A stretch of 64,000 nucleotides of DNA from Apoda limacodes. Taxonomy: Eukaryota; Arthropoda; Insecta; Lepidoptera; Limacodidae. Location: NCBI GenBank assembly GCA_946406115.1, contig OX291553.1, positions 439,001 to 503,000 on the forward strand. Direction: 5' to 3'. Below the pieces are notes generated by a model. It was not told where the DNA came from. It saw only the letters and a program-made list of their open reading frames with translations, and searched no databases. The position numbers and the translations under genes were made by a program. Each line of letters starts with the position of its first letter. Within the stretch, counting starts at the first letter, position 1. Positions 31,022-43,779 of the stretch are shown here, piece by piece.

Positions 31022-31108
31022 ATAACAAAACATGTAACTATGACAACCAATGTCATGGAGTTATAATCTAAGTATTAAGTTTTTCAATTAAGGTCGTATA
31101 TCGTCACA
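31022..31108 (-). repeat. Copia 5' LTR, outer (5') part
   Basis: 'acatgtaactatgacaacca' to 'ttaaggtcgtatatcgtcac' repeats 14300-14383 of the Copia 3' LTR. It is the piece displaced 12.8 kb from its other half by the BEL insertion. Minus strand it opens TGTGACGATATACG. Confidence 0.8.
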
Positions 31109-31159
31109 CAATAGCATTACAACTTTTAGAATAGTGCATGCAACCCAAATCGGTGAATT

Positions 31160-33765
31160 GTAACCACTGACCTCTACTACAACCTACTGGACTGGCTGCT
31201 GTCAAATGATTTAAGTGCCTACGTGACTAACGCCATTTTGGCGCTGTAGGCAGATGCAGAGACGAAAGTCCATAGAACTAAAATTAGTGATGTCCGCAAG
31301 TCGACATTATATTGATATGTTATGTTTTAGAAATAGACAGTTTTTTAACTCAACAACAATAGAAAAACTCTTTGGCGGTTTTCGGAACATTCAACAGTGT
31401 TGCCACTTACAACTAGCCCTAAGTTTTTTTACTTAAAAAAATTTTGTCGGCGAGAATTCTCGATGATACCTTTCGATTTGATTGAACCTTTTGACGTGGT
31501 CCAACCTAGATCATATTTTTTTGTTTCGAACTCCTATATGTGAAAGAAGTATTGTGATCGTGTGGAAAAAACGCGTTTTTCATAAAATCTATTAATTAAA
31601 ACCCGGCACTTTAGAATATTGTTACCGCCTGTCGATTGGAATGGGTCTGATCGCAGCACGCCATTTCCTCATCAAAGAAATATGGTCCCAGTTTGACCAT
31701 ATCAGCCTCCTAGCTAGAGAAATGGTTGGAACTGCTTTATGATATAAAGTAGCGTAGTTTTAAATTCATAGAAATGTTTACAGGTTCAATAATTTTAGCA
31801 GTAGACTTGTGTCAAATTAAAACCCGCATATCTCATATAGAAACAGTTTAATCAAAATTTAATACGATTCAAGAGTAAATTAAAATATTAGTGGACGATC
31901 CAGAACTGCAATGCGTCAAACGCGAATCAAACAGCTAATATTTTCTAAAGAGACCTTTTGTTCAATGCCTGTCAAAGGATGGTGAATGTAATTTAAAGAG
32001 GGACAGTTCTTTGTCGCCGAAGAGCATAGCTTCGCAGCTGAGTTTGGTTAGCCGACCGTGCACCTTCAGGACCACTATAGAGACAGTCAGATGTTCATTT
32101 CCAGCCTGTAAGTTTAGATCACCATCGACGATTTACCCCTTTAAGGGCCATTCCACGGATGACAAGGTTTATAAATCCAATATAATACGGTAGAATCCTG
32201 TATCAAAATATTTCGAAACTCATAGTTGAGCCTTCAAATTCTAGTGATGGATTATAGTGATGTCAAGCGTTATGCTAGAAAACCACCTCGATTTAGTGGC
32301 AGTTATAATAAGCTTGAATTCCACGATACGTTTGTCTCGCTAGTTCATGAAAACCCGCGTATAAGAAAAAAAAGTTGCACTCCGGGAGTGCCGGCGGAAG
32401 TGAAAACCTTTACACACGATTCGCGCTTAACACTCAAATATGTCACAAGACATGTCTTTGACATTGTCAAGAAATAATAATGTTTGTTTATTTACTTTTT
32501 TGACGTAGTATATTTGACATCGCAATCTGTCATAGAATTAAAATTCCATTACCAACCTCAGGGAGGTTACTACTCATAATCGCGAATACTAAAAATAAAA
32601 ATTATAATAGGCGTGGCATTACGGTTTCCGTATTTTACAAAGACAAAGATGCACTTTGTTCAATTTCCATATTTTAAACACTTTATATACACGAATTTTA
32701 CGAATACACAGCAGTATGGCCACTACACAGACGGTCGAGCCATCAGCTGTCACCATCCATGGATGCGCGTAGCATGCTGTAACATAAACACACACGACCA
32801 TTCGCGCAAGCGCCCTGCGCCGCCTAAACGAAACAGCAGGCGCAGGCATACATTTTCGCCGCGCCGTAGAAAGAGAGGGGGATACTCCCTCTCCTACGCC
32901 GCGCCAGCTGTCTACTCTCCATCTGTCTTACGAATTTTCACGATCAGGACACGTGACGTTACCTGACGCGAGTTTATCATTTTTTACCCATACCAAAAAA
33001 AGTGCACAACGCCGCTAAAGAAGTTTTCACTTCAAAACTATATTGAAATCTGTTTATCGATATATTATGAAGCTACGATGCCACAGGCAGATACAAAGAA
33101 AGACGGACAGACAAAGGCTTTAAATATATCAACATCCTGCTTTCTAAGTTGAAGGTATGCCAGTATCGAAAGAGAAGACTGACAGCGTTTTACAACATTC
33201 TAAACATTATAATTTCCATGTCCATATTGGTCAACTTCCTAAATATCGATTTTAAAATTATGACCTCTTTGAATCACTAGCAAATTCTAAACAACACAAA
33301 TAAATATCAATTTTGTCGAAATTCAATATTTAACTGTAGTATTGCAATAACAATTTCTGATTGAATCAGATGGTTTACATATAAATTTTACATCAATTTT
33401 GAATAAAAACAAACACTAAATGCACGTACTTGTAAAACGACATATTACTCCCCTTTTTGTAGCACGGTTTGCAAAAGACACAAATGAGCTTAATGCCTCA
33501 TATTTGTAACCTCGATATTACACAAATAAATTCAAAAAACTCACTGAACCATCGACAAATTGAGTTAAATTCAGCTAAGTTTTATGATTTTTTCAATCTT
33601 CCAAGACAGCCATAAACCATACTTATACGTCAAAATTAGTTCCCTGAGACTATCGCGGTGGCGTTTCAAATTGACACACAAAACTAGCTGTCATTTGTAT
33701 AGAAAAGCCAGTCCAGTCGGTAGAAGTAGAGGTCAGTGATTGTAACGGTTAAAGTAAAAGTAATT
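31160..33765. repeat. Inverted repeat pair about 2.5 kb apart
   Basis: The left block holds 'ccactgacctctactacaac', 'ctactggactggctg' (31165-31210). The right block, read inward from 33750, holds 'tcactgacctctacttctac', 'cgactggactggctt'. The arms are about 60 bp and roughly 80% alike. They may be the ends of one degraded DNA element or two opposite copies of a short repeat. No transposase is visible between, and no target duplication was found. Confidence 0.4.
32226..32365 (+). pseudogene. Possible short BEL gag relic
   Basis: The open frame contains RYARKPPRFSGSYNKLEFHD and TFVSLVHENPRIRKK. This resembles the F-x-G-S…L-E-F-x-D-x-F block of Pao/BEL gag, as in the clear copy at 29550-29789. 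Similarity ends after about 40 codons, and no other BEL domain lies nearby on this strand. The match is short, so it may be chance or a fragment carried by another repeat. Confidence 0.25.
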
Positions 33766-34743
33766 GTCAAGTCACTTTTAAGCTGATGGCCAAGCTGCCA
33801 AAGCTTTCATAAATAAATAAAATAATATAAAATTCTGTTTGTTGACAATATGTATTTCTAACTTGTGATTTGTATTGTGCTGGTTCTAAGTGAGTACCAA
33901 TAGTATCACGAAATATATAGATTCGTGTGTACTCAATAAATTCTCAAACAATTTTTGGTTTATATTGCCTTTTAGATACCCTCCGGCACAATGTAAAGTA
34001 AAAGTGGTTAAATTAATAAAAGCTTCGAATTTTGCAGGTTCATTTGGGCAAATTGTACATTAAGGCACAGTGAACTAAATAAAGGGTAGTAGATACCCCC
34101 TGTGTCACCCTCCTTCCCTCCTTATTGTGATTTTAACACATCTAGTGTACTAGTGTTCCTAAGTAGATCAGTGTTTTGTCAAAACACCGGCCTACTGATC
34201 TCAGTGACACAAGGGTACTTCGCCGGCTTGCGATATTCATGAAATACAACCTAATAGTTTCTGGCTTCGCTCCTCGCTACCTACCGTTAGTATATTGATT
34301 ATTTATTATTATGTTAGTTTTACTAGGCCTATAAAAGCCTAGGACTATGCCATTCAGCCGCATCTTCAAACGGAAGTATAGTATATATAAAAAAATCTAA
34401 CAATCAATGAATTACCACAGCTTTGACAAATACTTAGGTTAACAAATACCAGAAGGAAAAAGCATTCAAAACTCATAAAAAAGGGTTGTTCCAATTTGGT
34501 ACAAAAATAAATTTAAAAATTAACCAGCTTATGAGTATATTTATTTTAAAGAGCACTTAAAATCTAGAAATTCTAAAATAAAACCAATTTTTTGTGGACC
34601 TGCAAATCACAGAAAATCATTATTAATTTAACGTAGAATGGAACGTAAAATTACAGAATGGAGCATATATCTATATATCTTTTGGCTGATGGACTAATGG
34701 TCAGTGCTCAATACCATAAAAAAAAATTACATAGTAGTATTAC
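33766..34743. other. No recognised feature
   Basis: AT-rich sequence with one locally palindromic part around 34155-34215 ('gtagatcagtgttttg' / 'ggcctactgatctcag'). No open frame of interest. Confidence 0.5.
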
Positions 34744-35049
34744 GGTCAGAGTAACTAAAATGGGGCGCAAGCGAAAAAATGTCCGGACTTAGGTAATTTT
34801 CACAAATTTTTGTTTTTTTGGTTACGGTTAGGGTATATAAATTGGGGCGCTGAAAGAAAAAGAATTTTCATGAAGCTGCTCCATATAAACATTGCTGCCG
34901 ACGATGTACTCTATCAATTTCCATCATCAAAATATATTCTTATGGGGACACCATAAATTTTCACGAAAGTCCCAGAATCTCTTAAAGTTTAACTTAGTAA
35001 AATTTTTGATATTTTTCTCAGCGCCCCCGTTTGTACACCCCAACCAGTA
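34744..35049. mobile_element. Small inverted-repeat element (MITE-like)
   Basis: 'ttacggttagggtatataaa' then 'ttggggcgctga' at 34822 is matched inversely by the right end (35049 inward: 'atactggttggggtgtacaa', 'acgggggcgctga'). A second similar left end, 'tacggtcagagtaactaaaa', 'tggggcgcaag', lies at 34745. The element is about 230-300 bp with imperfect termini. There is no coding content, and no clear target duplication. Confidence 0.4.
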
Positions 35050-35574
35050 TTACTTTATTTTTCTTAGAATGTTGTGGCCTGTGCTGATAATTGACTATGA
35101 ATAATCATACATTTTTGAAAATCAATTTTAATTTGAATGCAGGTCACAATATTTATTTTTATTATTTTGCTAAGTTCTTTACCCTAGGCTTTACCTGAAT
35201 ACAAAAGTTGACACTGGTTAAATTTACTTGGAAATAAAATACCAAGCTCCATACTAATTTGGTACAAGTCTTTTGTGCTTCGTTTTACGTTCATTTAATA
35301 TATTATTAAAAATAATTACATATCTACAGGGTGGGGTTTGTATTTTTAGAAAGATGACATCAACCCCTAGCAACTCATAAATCCTGCACCCCAATTGAAA
35401 ATCTAATCCCATATTTAAAGAGATTTTTTTTTATAAATTTGGACCCATGTTACTTGGGGACTTGCAGTATAAGGAGCAGAATTATCTCCTGCATTATTAC
35501 TTTATACTTATGTTACACGTTGTATTATCTACGTTGCTGTTAATATAAATAATGATGAACTTGCAAATTTAAAG

Positions 35575-36055
35575 TACAGTAATACCCCGGACTTATGCGA
35601 TAGGTGGGACCAAGCGCTATCCTATATTGCATTTAAAGACATATACAAAGTATGTTTAATTGGGACCGGAGACTAAATAAAACAATAATTAAGGAAAAAA
35701 AATGTGTAATTGTAGATAATATGACAAATCTGAATCCGAATTAACACAATCTGAAGTTATTTTGATGTAGAAGGTTTCATAAAATCTAACAAAGTCGTCT
35801 GACGAGTCAATAATTTATAATAATAATGTTAAGTTTACACTTCAAAGATAATGTTTTTCTTTTATTGTTTGAAGCAAAATAGTCGGTTCTACTTCGTTTG
35901 GATGCCATAGTACTTAGTACATATCTTAGGTCATCACACAAAATCGTTATTTTCTTGTCCTACGCGTCGATTCCGCGCTACACGTCTGAGCCTGAAAAAT
36001 CGCGTAACTCCGAATTCGCGTATGTCGAGGTAGTGTAAGTCGGGGTATTAATGTA
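35575..36055. mobile_element. Mariner/Tigger-like MITE with TA target sites
   Basis: The ends are inverted: CAGTAATACCCCGGACTTAT at 35577 and, inward from 36053, CATTAATACCCCGACTTAC. Both are bordered by TA (35575-35576 and 36054-36055), the target duplication of the Tc1/mariner superfamily. The 'ACCCCG…' type of terminus recalls pogo/Tigger elements. The 477-bp interior encodes nothing, so it is non-autonomous. Confidence 0.65.
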
Positions 36056-36444
36056 TAATGCTATTAAAGATTAAATTACTATTATTGCAAACAAATTTTT
36101 AAGTAATTGTTTTTAAAGAAAGCAGCAACAGACAGTAAAAATTTTAAATTGCAACCAATATTGTTACTAAACAGAAGGGCCTCCAAAATACAACAAAAAA
36201 GCACATCAAAAATTCTGAAAGTTAAGCTTTATTGGAGTTGATGATCTGTATCATCTTACTGGCTGATTTGACTGTTGAAGTATGTATGTATTTTAAATGT
36301 CCTGTGTGACTTAGAAATGTTTTATGTTGTTGACATGTTTTTGTGTAAAACATTATATGATTTGTGTTTGTAAATATCTTTAATCTCTTGTATGTAACTA
36401 ATAAAATACAGTTGACTGTTTGAGTAACCCACTGCAAGTTTAGG

Positions 36445-39400
36445 TATGTGTGTGAACTTGGCATATCAATTATTAGAATCTCACAATAAAAAGCATCCCC
36501 AATAGTTCTACAGTTCCTGATATTTTTTTTCAAAAGTTCTGTTCAAGTTTCTGAAAAAATTTTTTTTCAGAATGAGATGCTAACTTCACACTACCCGATC
36601 AGCATCTCAGCAGTTCTTGGTTGCTAGACCATAAATACGTAAAAAACTGCATAGTTCTATCGCCTGGAGCCAACACAGCAATAGTTCTGGCCCGAAATAA
36701 AAAAAAAATGAGATGCTAACTTCACATTACACCTATTAGAATCTCAGTAGTTCTCGATAACTAGGTCACAAATACTTCTGAAACTGCATAGTTCTATCAC
36801 TTGGAAGCAACACAAAAATAGTTCTAGCAACAAAACGAAACAAATCACCTGACTGATATGCTACATTTTATCAGACGAAAAGGCAGTTCTGCACAGCATC
36901 TCAGCTGTTTTTGATGGCAACGCCACGAATACGAATGAAGCTGCAGAGTTCTATCGTCTGAAGGCAAAACGGCAAGAGTTCTAGCGGAAAAATGGAAAAA
37001 AATGCGTATTTTTTTGAGATGCTACAACTTATGAGGCAGTTCTGCATAGCATCTCAGCTGTTTTTGATGGCAACGCCACAAATACGTATTAAACTGCTGA
37101 CTTCTACCGTCTGAAGGCGAAACAGCAATAGTTCTAGCGAAAAAACGAAAAAAAAAAGTTTTTTTTGAGATGCCACATCTTATAAGACAGTTCTGTATAG
37201 CATCTCACCTGTTTTTGATGGCACCGCCTCAAATACGTAGGAAACTGCTGAGTTCTACCGTCCGAAGGCAAAACGGCAAGAGTTCTAGCGAAAAAACTTA
37301 AAAATTGACAAACTATTTGAGATGTTACATCTTACGAGGCAGTTGTGCCTAGCATCTCAGCTGTTTTTGATGGCAACGCCACAAATACGTATTAAACTGC
37401 TGATTTCTACCGTCTGAAGGCGAAACAGCAATAGTGCTAGCGAAAAAACGAAAAAAAAAAAGTTTTTTTTGAGATGCCACATCTTATAAGACAGTTCTGC
37501 ATAGCATCTCACCTGTTTTTGAAGGCAACGCCTCAAATACGTAGGAAACTGCTGAGTTCTACCGCCCGAAGGCAAAACGGCAAGAGTTCTAGCGGAAAAA
37601 CGGAAAAAATGCGTATTTTTTTGAGATGCTACAATTTATGAGGCAGTTCTGCATAGCGTCTCAGCTGTTTTTGATGGCAACGCCACAAATACGTATTAAA
37701 CTGCTGACTTCTACCGTCTGAAGGCGAAACAGCAATAGTTCTAGCAAAAAACGAAAAAAAAAAAAGTTTAAAAAAATGGTAAAAAATGCGTACTTTTTGA
37801 GATGCTACATTTTATGAGGCAGTTCCGCATAGCATCTCACCTGTTTTTGACGGCAAAGCCTCAAATACGTAGGAAAATGCTGAGTTCTACCGTCCGAAGG
37901 CGAAACGGCAAGAGTTCTAGCGAAAAAACTTAAAAATTGACAAACTATTTGAGATGTTACATCTTACGAGGCAGTTGTGCCTAGCATCTCAGCTGTTTTT
38001 GATGGCAACGCCACAAATACGTATTAAACTGCTGATTTCTACCGTCTGAAGGCGAAACAGCAATAGTGCTAGCAAAAAACGAAAAAAAAAAGTTTTTTTT
38101 GAGATGCCACATCTTATAAGACAGTTCTGCATAGCATCTCACCTGTTTTTGAAGGCAACGCCTCAAATACGTAGGAAACTGCTGAGTTCTACCGTCCGAA
38201 GGCAAAACGGCAAGAGTTCTAGCGGAAAAACGGAAAAAATGCGTATTTTTTTGAGATGCTACAATTTATGAGGCAGTTCTGCATAGCGTCTCAGCTGTTT
38301 TTGATGGCAACGCCACAAATACGTATTAAACTGCTGACTTCTACCGTCTGAAGGCGAAACAGCAATAGTTCTAGCGAAAAACGAAAAAAAAAAAGTTTAA
38401 AAAAATGGTAAAAAATGCGTACTTTTTGAGATGCTACATTTTATGAGGCAGTTCCGCATAGCATCTCACCTGTTTTTGACGGCAAAGCCTCAAATACGTA
38501 GGAAAATGCTGAGTTCTACCGTCCGAAGGCGAAACGGCAAGAGTTCTAGCGAAAAAACTTAAAAATTGACAAACTATTTGAGATGTTACATCTTACGAGG
38601 CAGTTGTGCCTAGCATCTCAGCTGTTTTTGATGGCAACGCCACAAATACGTATTAAACTGCTGACTTCTACCGTCTGAAGGCGAAACAGCAATAGTTCTA
38701 GCATAAAACGAAAAAAAAAAAGTTTCAAAAAAATGGTAAAAAATGCGTACTTTTTGAGATGCTACATTTTATGAGGCAGTTCCGCATAGCATCTCACCTG
38801 TTTTTGACGGCAAAGCCTCAAATACGTAGGAAAATGCTGAGTTCTACCGTCCGAAGGCGAAACGGCAAGAGTTCTAGCGAAAAAACTTAAAAATTGACAA
38901 ACTATTTGAGATGTTACATCTTACGAGGCAGTTGTGCCTAGCATCTCAGCTGTTTTTGATGGCAACGCCACAAATACGTATTAAACTGCTGATTTCTACC
39001 GTCTGAAGGCGAAACAGCAATAGTGCTAGCAAAAAACGAAAAAAAAAAGTTTTTTTTGAGATGCCACATCTTATAAGACAGTTCTGCATAGCATCTCACC
39101 TGTTTTTGAAGGCAACGCCTCAAATACGTAGGAAACTGCTGAGTTCTACCGTCCGAAGGCAAAACGGCAAGAGTTCTAGCGGAAAAACGGAAAAAATGCG
39201 TATTTTTTTGAGATGCTACAATTTATGAGGCAGTTCTGCATAGCGTCTCAGCTGTTTTTGATGGCAACGCCACAAATACGTATTAAACTGCTGACTTCTA
39301 CCGTCTGAAGGCGAAACAGCAATAGTTCTAGCGAAAAACGAAAAAAAAAAAGTTTAAAAAAATGGTAAAAAATGCGTACTTTTTGAGATGCTACATTTTA

Positions 39401-42400
39401 TGAGGCAGTTCCGCATAGCATCTCACCTGTTTTTGACGGCAAAGCCTCAAATACGTAGGAAAATGCTGAGTTCTACCGTCCGAAGGCGAAACGGCAAGAG
39501 TTCTAGCGAAAAAACTTAAAAATTGACAAACTATTTGAGATGTTACATCTTACGAGGCAGTTGTGCCTAGCATCTCAGCTGTTTTTGATGGCAACGCCAC
39601 AAATACGTATTAAACTGCTGACTTCTACCGTCTGAAGGCGAAACAGCAATAGTTCTAGCATAAAACGAAAAAAAAAAAGTTTCAAAAAAATGGTAAAAAA
39701 TGCGTACTTTTTGAGATGCTACATTTAATAAGGCAGTTCCGCATAGCATCTCACCTGTTTTTGACGGCGAAGCCTCAAATACGTAGGAAAATGCTGAGTT
39801 CTACCGTCCGAAGGCGAAACGGCAAGAGTTCTAGCGAAAAAACTTAAAAATTGACAAACTATTTGAGATGTTACATCTTACGAGGCAGTTGTGCCTAGCA
39901 TCTCAGCTGTTTTTGATGGCAACGCCACAAATACGTTTTAAACTGCTGATTTCTACCGTCTGAAGGCGAAACAGCAATAGTTCTAAAGAAAAAACAAAAA
40001 AAAAAAAAGTTTTTTTTGATATTCCACATCTTATAAGAGAGTTCTGCATAGCATCTCACCTGTTTTTGATGGCAACGCCTCAAATACGTAGGAAACTGCT
40101 GAGTTCTACCGCCTGAAGGCAAAACAGCAATAGTTCTAGTGGAAAAATTGAAAAAAATGCGTCCTTTTTGAGATGTTACCTTTTATGAGGCAGTTCTGCA
40201 TAGCATCTCACATGTTCTTGATGGCAACGCCTTAAATACGTAGAAAACTGCCGAGTTCTACCGCCTGAAGGCAAAACAGAAATAGTTCTAGTGGAAAAAT
40301 GAAAAAAAATGCGTACTTTTTGAGATGTTACATTTTATGAGGCTGTTACGCATAGCATCTCAGCCGTTTTTGACGGCAACGCCACAAATACGTAAGAAAC
40401 TGCTTAGTTCTATCGTCTGAAGGCAAAACAGCAAGAGTTCTAGCGGAAAAACGGAAAAAAATGCGTATTTTTTTGAGATGCTACAATTTATGAGGCAGTT
40501 CTGTATAGCATCTCACCTGTTTTTGATGGCACCGCCTCAAATACGTAGGAAACTGCTGAGTTCTACCGTCCGAAGGCAAAACGGCAAGAGTTCTAGCGAA
40601 AAAACTTAAAAATTGACAAACTATTTGAGATGTTACATCTTACGAGGCAGTTGTGCCTAGCATCTCAGCTGTTTTTGATGGCAACGCCACAAATACGTAT
40701 TAAACTGCTGATTTCTACCGTCTGAAGGCGAAACAGCAATAGTGCTAGCGAAAAAACGAAAAAAAAAAAGTTTTTTTTGAGATGCCACATCTTATAAGAC
40801 AGTTCTGCATAGCATCTCACCTGTTTTTGAAGGCAACGCCTCAAATACGTAGGAAACTGCTGAGTTCTACCGCCCGAAGGCAAAACGGCAAGAGTTCTAG
40901 CGGAAAAACGGAAAAAATGCGTATTTTTTTGAGATGCTACAATTTATGAGGCAGTTCTGCATAGCGTCTCAGCTGTTTTTGATGGCAACGCCACAAATAC
41001 GTATTAAACTGCTGACTTCTACCGTCTGAAGGCGAAACAGCAATAGTTCTAGCAAAAAACGAAAAAAAAAAAAGTTTAAAAAAATGGTAAAAAATGCGTA
41101 CTTTTTGAGATGCTACATTTTATGAGGCAGTTCCGCATAGCATCTCACCTGTTTTTGACGGCAAAGCCTCAAATACGTAGGAAAATGCTGAGTTCTACCG
41201 TCCGAAGGCGAAACGGCAAGAGTTCTAGCGAAAAAACTTAAAAATTGACAAACTATTTGAGATGTTACATCTTACGAGGCAGTTGTGCCTAGCATCTCAG
41301 CTGTTTTTGATGGCAACGCCACAAATACGTATTAAACTGCTGATTTCTACCGTCTGAAGGCGAAACAGCAATAGTGCTAGCAAAAAACGAAAAAAAAAAG
41401 TTTTTTTTGAGATGCCACATCTTATAAGACAGTTCTGCATAGCATCTCACCTGTTTTTGAAGGCAACGCCTCAAATACGTAGGAAACTGCTGAGTTCTAC
41501 CGTCCGAAGGCAAAACGGCAAGAGTTCTAGCGGAAAAACGGAAAAAATGCGTATTTTTTTGAGATGCTACAATTTATGAGGCAGTTCTGCATAGCGTCTC
41601 AGCTGTTTTTGATGGCAACGCCACAAATACGTATTAAACTGCTGACTTCTACCGTCTGAAGGCGAAACAGCAATAGTTCTAGCGAAAAACGAAAAAAAAA
41701 AAGTTTAAAAAAATGGTAAAAAATGCGTACTTTTTGAGATGCTACATTTTATGAGGCAGTTCCGCATAGCATCTCACCTGTTTTTGACGGCAAAGCCTCA
41801 AATACGTAGGAAAATGCTGAGTTCTACCGTCCGAAGGCGAAACGGCAAGAGTTCTAGCGAAAAAACTTAAAAATTGACAAACTATTTGAGATGTTACATC
41901 TTACGAGGCAGTTGTGCCTAGCATCTCAGCTGTTTTTGATGGCAACGCCACAAATACGTATTAAACTGCTGACTTCTACCGTCTGAAGGCGAAACAGCAA
42001 TAGTTCTAGCATAAAACGAAAAAAAAAAAGTTTCAAAAAAATGGTAAAAAATGCGTACTTTTTGAGATGCTACATTTAATAAGGCAGTTCCGCATAGCAT
42101 CTCACCTGTTTTTGACGGCGAAGCCTCAAATACGTAGGAAAATGCTGAGTTCTACCGTCCGAAGGCGAAACGGCAAGAGTTCTAGCGAAAAAACTTAAAA
42201 ATTGACAAACTATTTGAGATGTTACATCTTACGAGGCAGTTGTGCCTAGCATCTCAGCTGTTTCTGATGGCAACGCCACAAATACGTTTTAAACTGCTGA
42301 TTTCTACCGTCTGAAGGCGAAACAGCAATAGTTCTAAAGAAAAAACAAAAAAAAAAAAAGTTTTTTTTGATATTCCACATCTTATAAGAGAGTTCTGCAT

Positions 42401-42866
42401 AGCATCTCACCTGTTTTTGATGGCAACGCCTCAAATACGTAGGAAACTGCTGAGTTCTACCGCCTGAAGGCAAAACAGCAATAGTTCTAGTGGAAAAATT
42501 GAAAAAAATGCGTCCTTTTTGAGATGTTACCTTTTATGAGGCAGTTCTGCATAGCATCTCACATGTTCTTGATGGCAACGCCTTAAATACGTAGAAAACT
42601 GCCGAGTTCTACCGCCTGAAGGCAAAACAGAAATAGTTCTAGTGGAAAAATGAAAAAAAATGCGTACTTTTTGAGATGTTACATTTTATGAGGCTGTTAC
42701 GCATAGCATCTCAGCCGTTTTTGACGGCAACGCCACAAATACGTAAGAAACTGCTTAGTTCTATCGTCTGAAGGCAAAACAGCAAGAGTTCTAGCGGAAA
42801 AACGGAAAAAAATGCGTATTTTTTTGAGATGCTACAATTTATGAGGCAGTTCTGCATAGCATCTCA
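36445..42866 (+). repeat. Left arm of the foldback: tandem monomers
   Basis: Monomers of about 150-176 bp, counted here from one 'tagcatctca' to the next (37048, 37198, 37350, 37502, 37654, 37830…). Typical parts are 'gctgtttttgatggcaacgc', 'cacaaatacgtattaaactg', 'gttctaccgtctgaaggcga', an A-rich run, and 'tgagatgctacattttatga'. Each has the inverted pair TGAGATGCTA…TAGCATCTCA around a 22-base loop. Higher-order copies occur at shifts of 957, 2351 and 3308 bp. The first two or three monomers, nearest the end, are the most divergent. Open frames in it recur only because the repeat recurs and are not genes. Confidence 0.9.
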
Positions 42867-43059
42867 AACTTAAAATTTTGTTACTTATGATCATATATTA
42901 TTATTAAAACGGAAATACAAGTATTAAAAATTATATAAGCCGTTGTTGTTCAATTACTAACTAAATTAACAGCATTTTAATAAAAAATAAAGTTTTGGAA
43001 TGTAAAAAGTGGTTTTTGCACACACCGCTGAAATATGCAAATTTTCAACTCGCATTTGA

Positions 43060-43425
43060 GACCGAACGGTTCTTCTAAAAAAAAACTAAATTCTGATATT
43101 TGTAGAGAATTTTAAGTACTTTAATTTCTGTAAACAGGCCATTTACTAAAAGTTTATAGTTTTCAAGTTTTACGCAAAAATCCGGAAAAAAGCAGATTTT
43201 TTTTACTTTTTTTTCGATTTTGCCAATGTTCCGTCACGAAATTTTGTTAGCCAACCTCAGATTCGGATTCAGCACCCCAAAATACGTCATGGAAGAAATT
43301 TGAACTACCCCAAAACTTTCCTAGTAAAAACACAATTTGACTGAATTATAACTCTTTCACAAAAGGTTGGAGCGGCAGTTGTTTTTAAAAAAAAAAAAGT
43401 TTGCCGGGTCAGCTAGTATCAAAAT
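43060..43425 (+). repeat. Dispersed repeat with Helitron-like 3' end
   Basis: It ends 'aaaagtttgccgggtcagct' followed by 'agta'. A GC-rich block then CTAGT recalls Helitron 3' ends and the ends at about 200 and 43660. Upstream is AT-rich sequence without coding. Confidence 0.35.
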
Positions 43426-43609
43426 TTAAATTAATGCGTCTAAAGAAAATATTCTAATGGTAACATAGCCGCAAAGGAAATTAAAAAAGGCGAATGGAAC
43501 ACAAAATGTCAAGGAATAAAATATTTTTGAAAAAAAAACGACATGAAACAAAACGGAGTTTGTAAGACACTATGTGACGTGAAAAATTAGATTTGAAATG
43601 GCCGATTTA

Positions 43610-43665
43610 ATGATATACCTGTATAATAGGTATAACGGGGCGAAGCCGGGTCGGGTCCTAGTTTA
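43610..43665 (+). repeat. Helitron-like 3' end
   Basis: 'aacggggcgaagccgggtcg' followed by 'ggtcctagtt'. Short GC-rich inverted block then CTAGT. Its 5' end is not identified. Confidence 0.35.
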
Positions 43666-43779
43666 GGTATATTGCGTACGGTAGGTACGTACGTATAGGT
43701 ATGGAGTTACCTACGTGTCAAAATAAAAATAAAGTATGTTAAAAATATCACTAAAATCACATTAATATATACACTATAT

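Larger units (their letters stand above)
14198..31108 (-). mobile_element. Copia (Ty1/copia) element, split by a BEL insertion
   Basis: A minus-strand Copia element: 3' LTR 14198-14383, polypurine tract 14384-14396, pol and gag remnants up to 18134, then the 3' part of the 5' LTR at 18161-18258. The rest of the 5' LTR resumes at 31022-31108 on the far side of the BEL element. The two LTR halves together match the 3' LTR in order. Excluding the insert the element is about 4.1 kb, shorter than the usual 5 kb, and all frames are broken. No target duplication of the Copia itself was found at its outer edges. Confidence 0.8.

Noticed and set aside
14193..31113. Target duplication of the Copia element
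   Set aside because: The five bases outside the two outer LTR ends (tcggt and caata) do not match. The outer flank may have been rearranged.
32613..32966. A 117-codon plus-strand and a 76-codon minus-strand frame
   Set aside because: GC-rich, low-complexity Arg-rich reading without family resemblance, probably repeat sequence read by chance.
36222..36533. A 103-codon minus-strand frame
   Set aside because: It crosses the exact border of the foldback element (36445) and joins unrelated sequences. No recognised motif.
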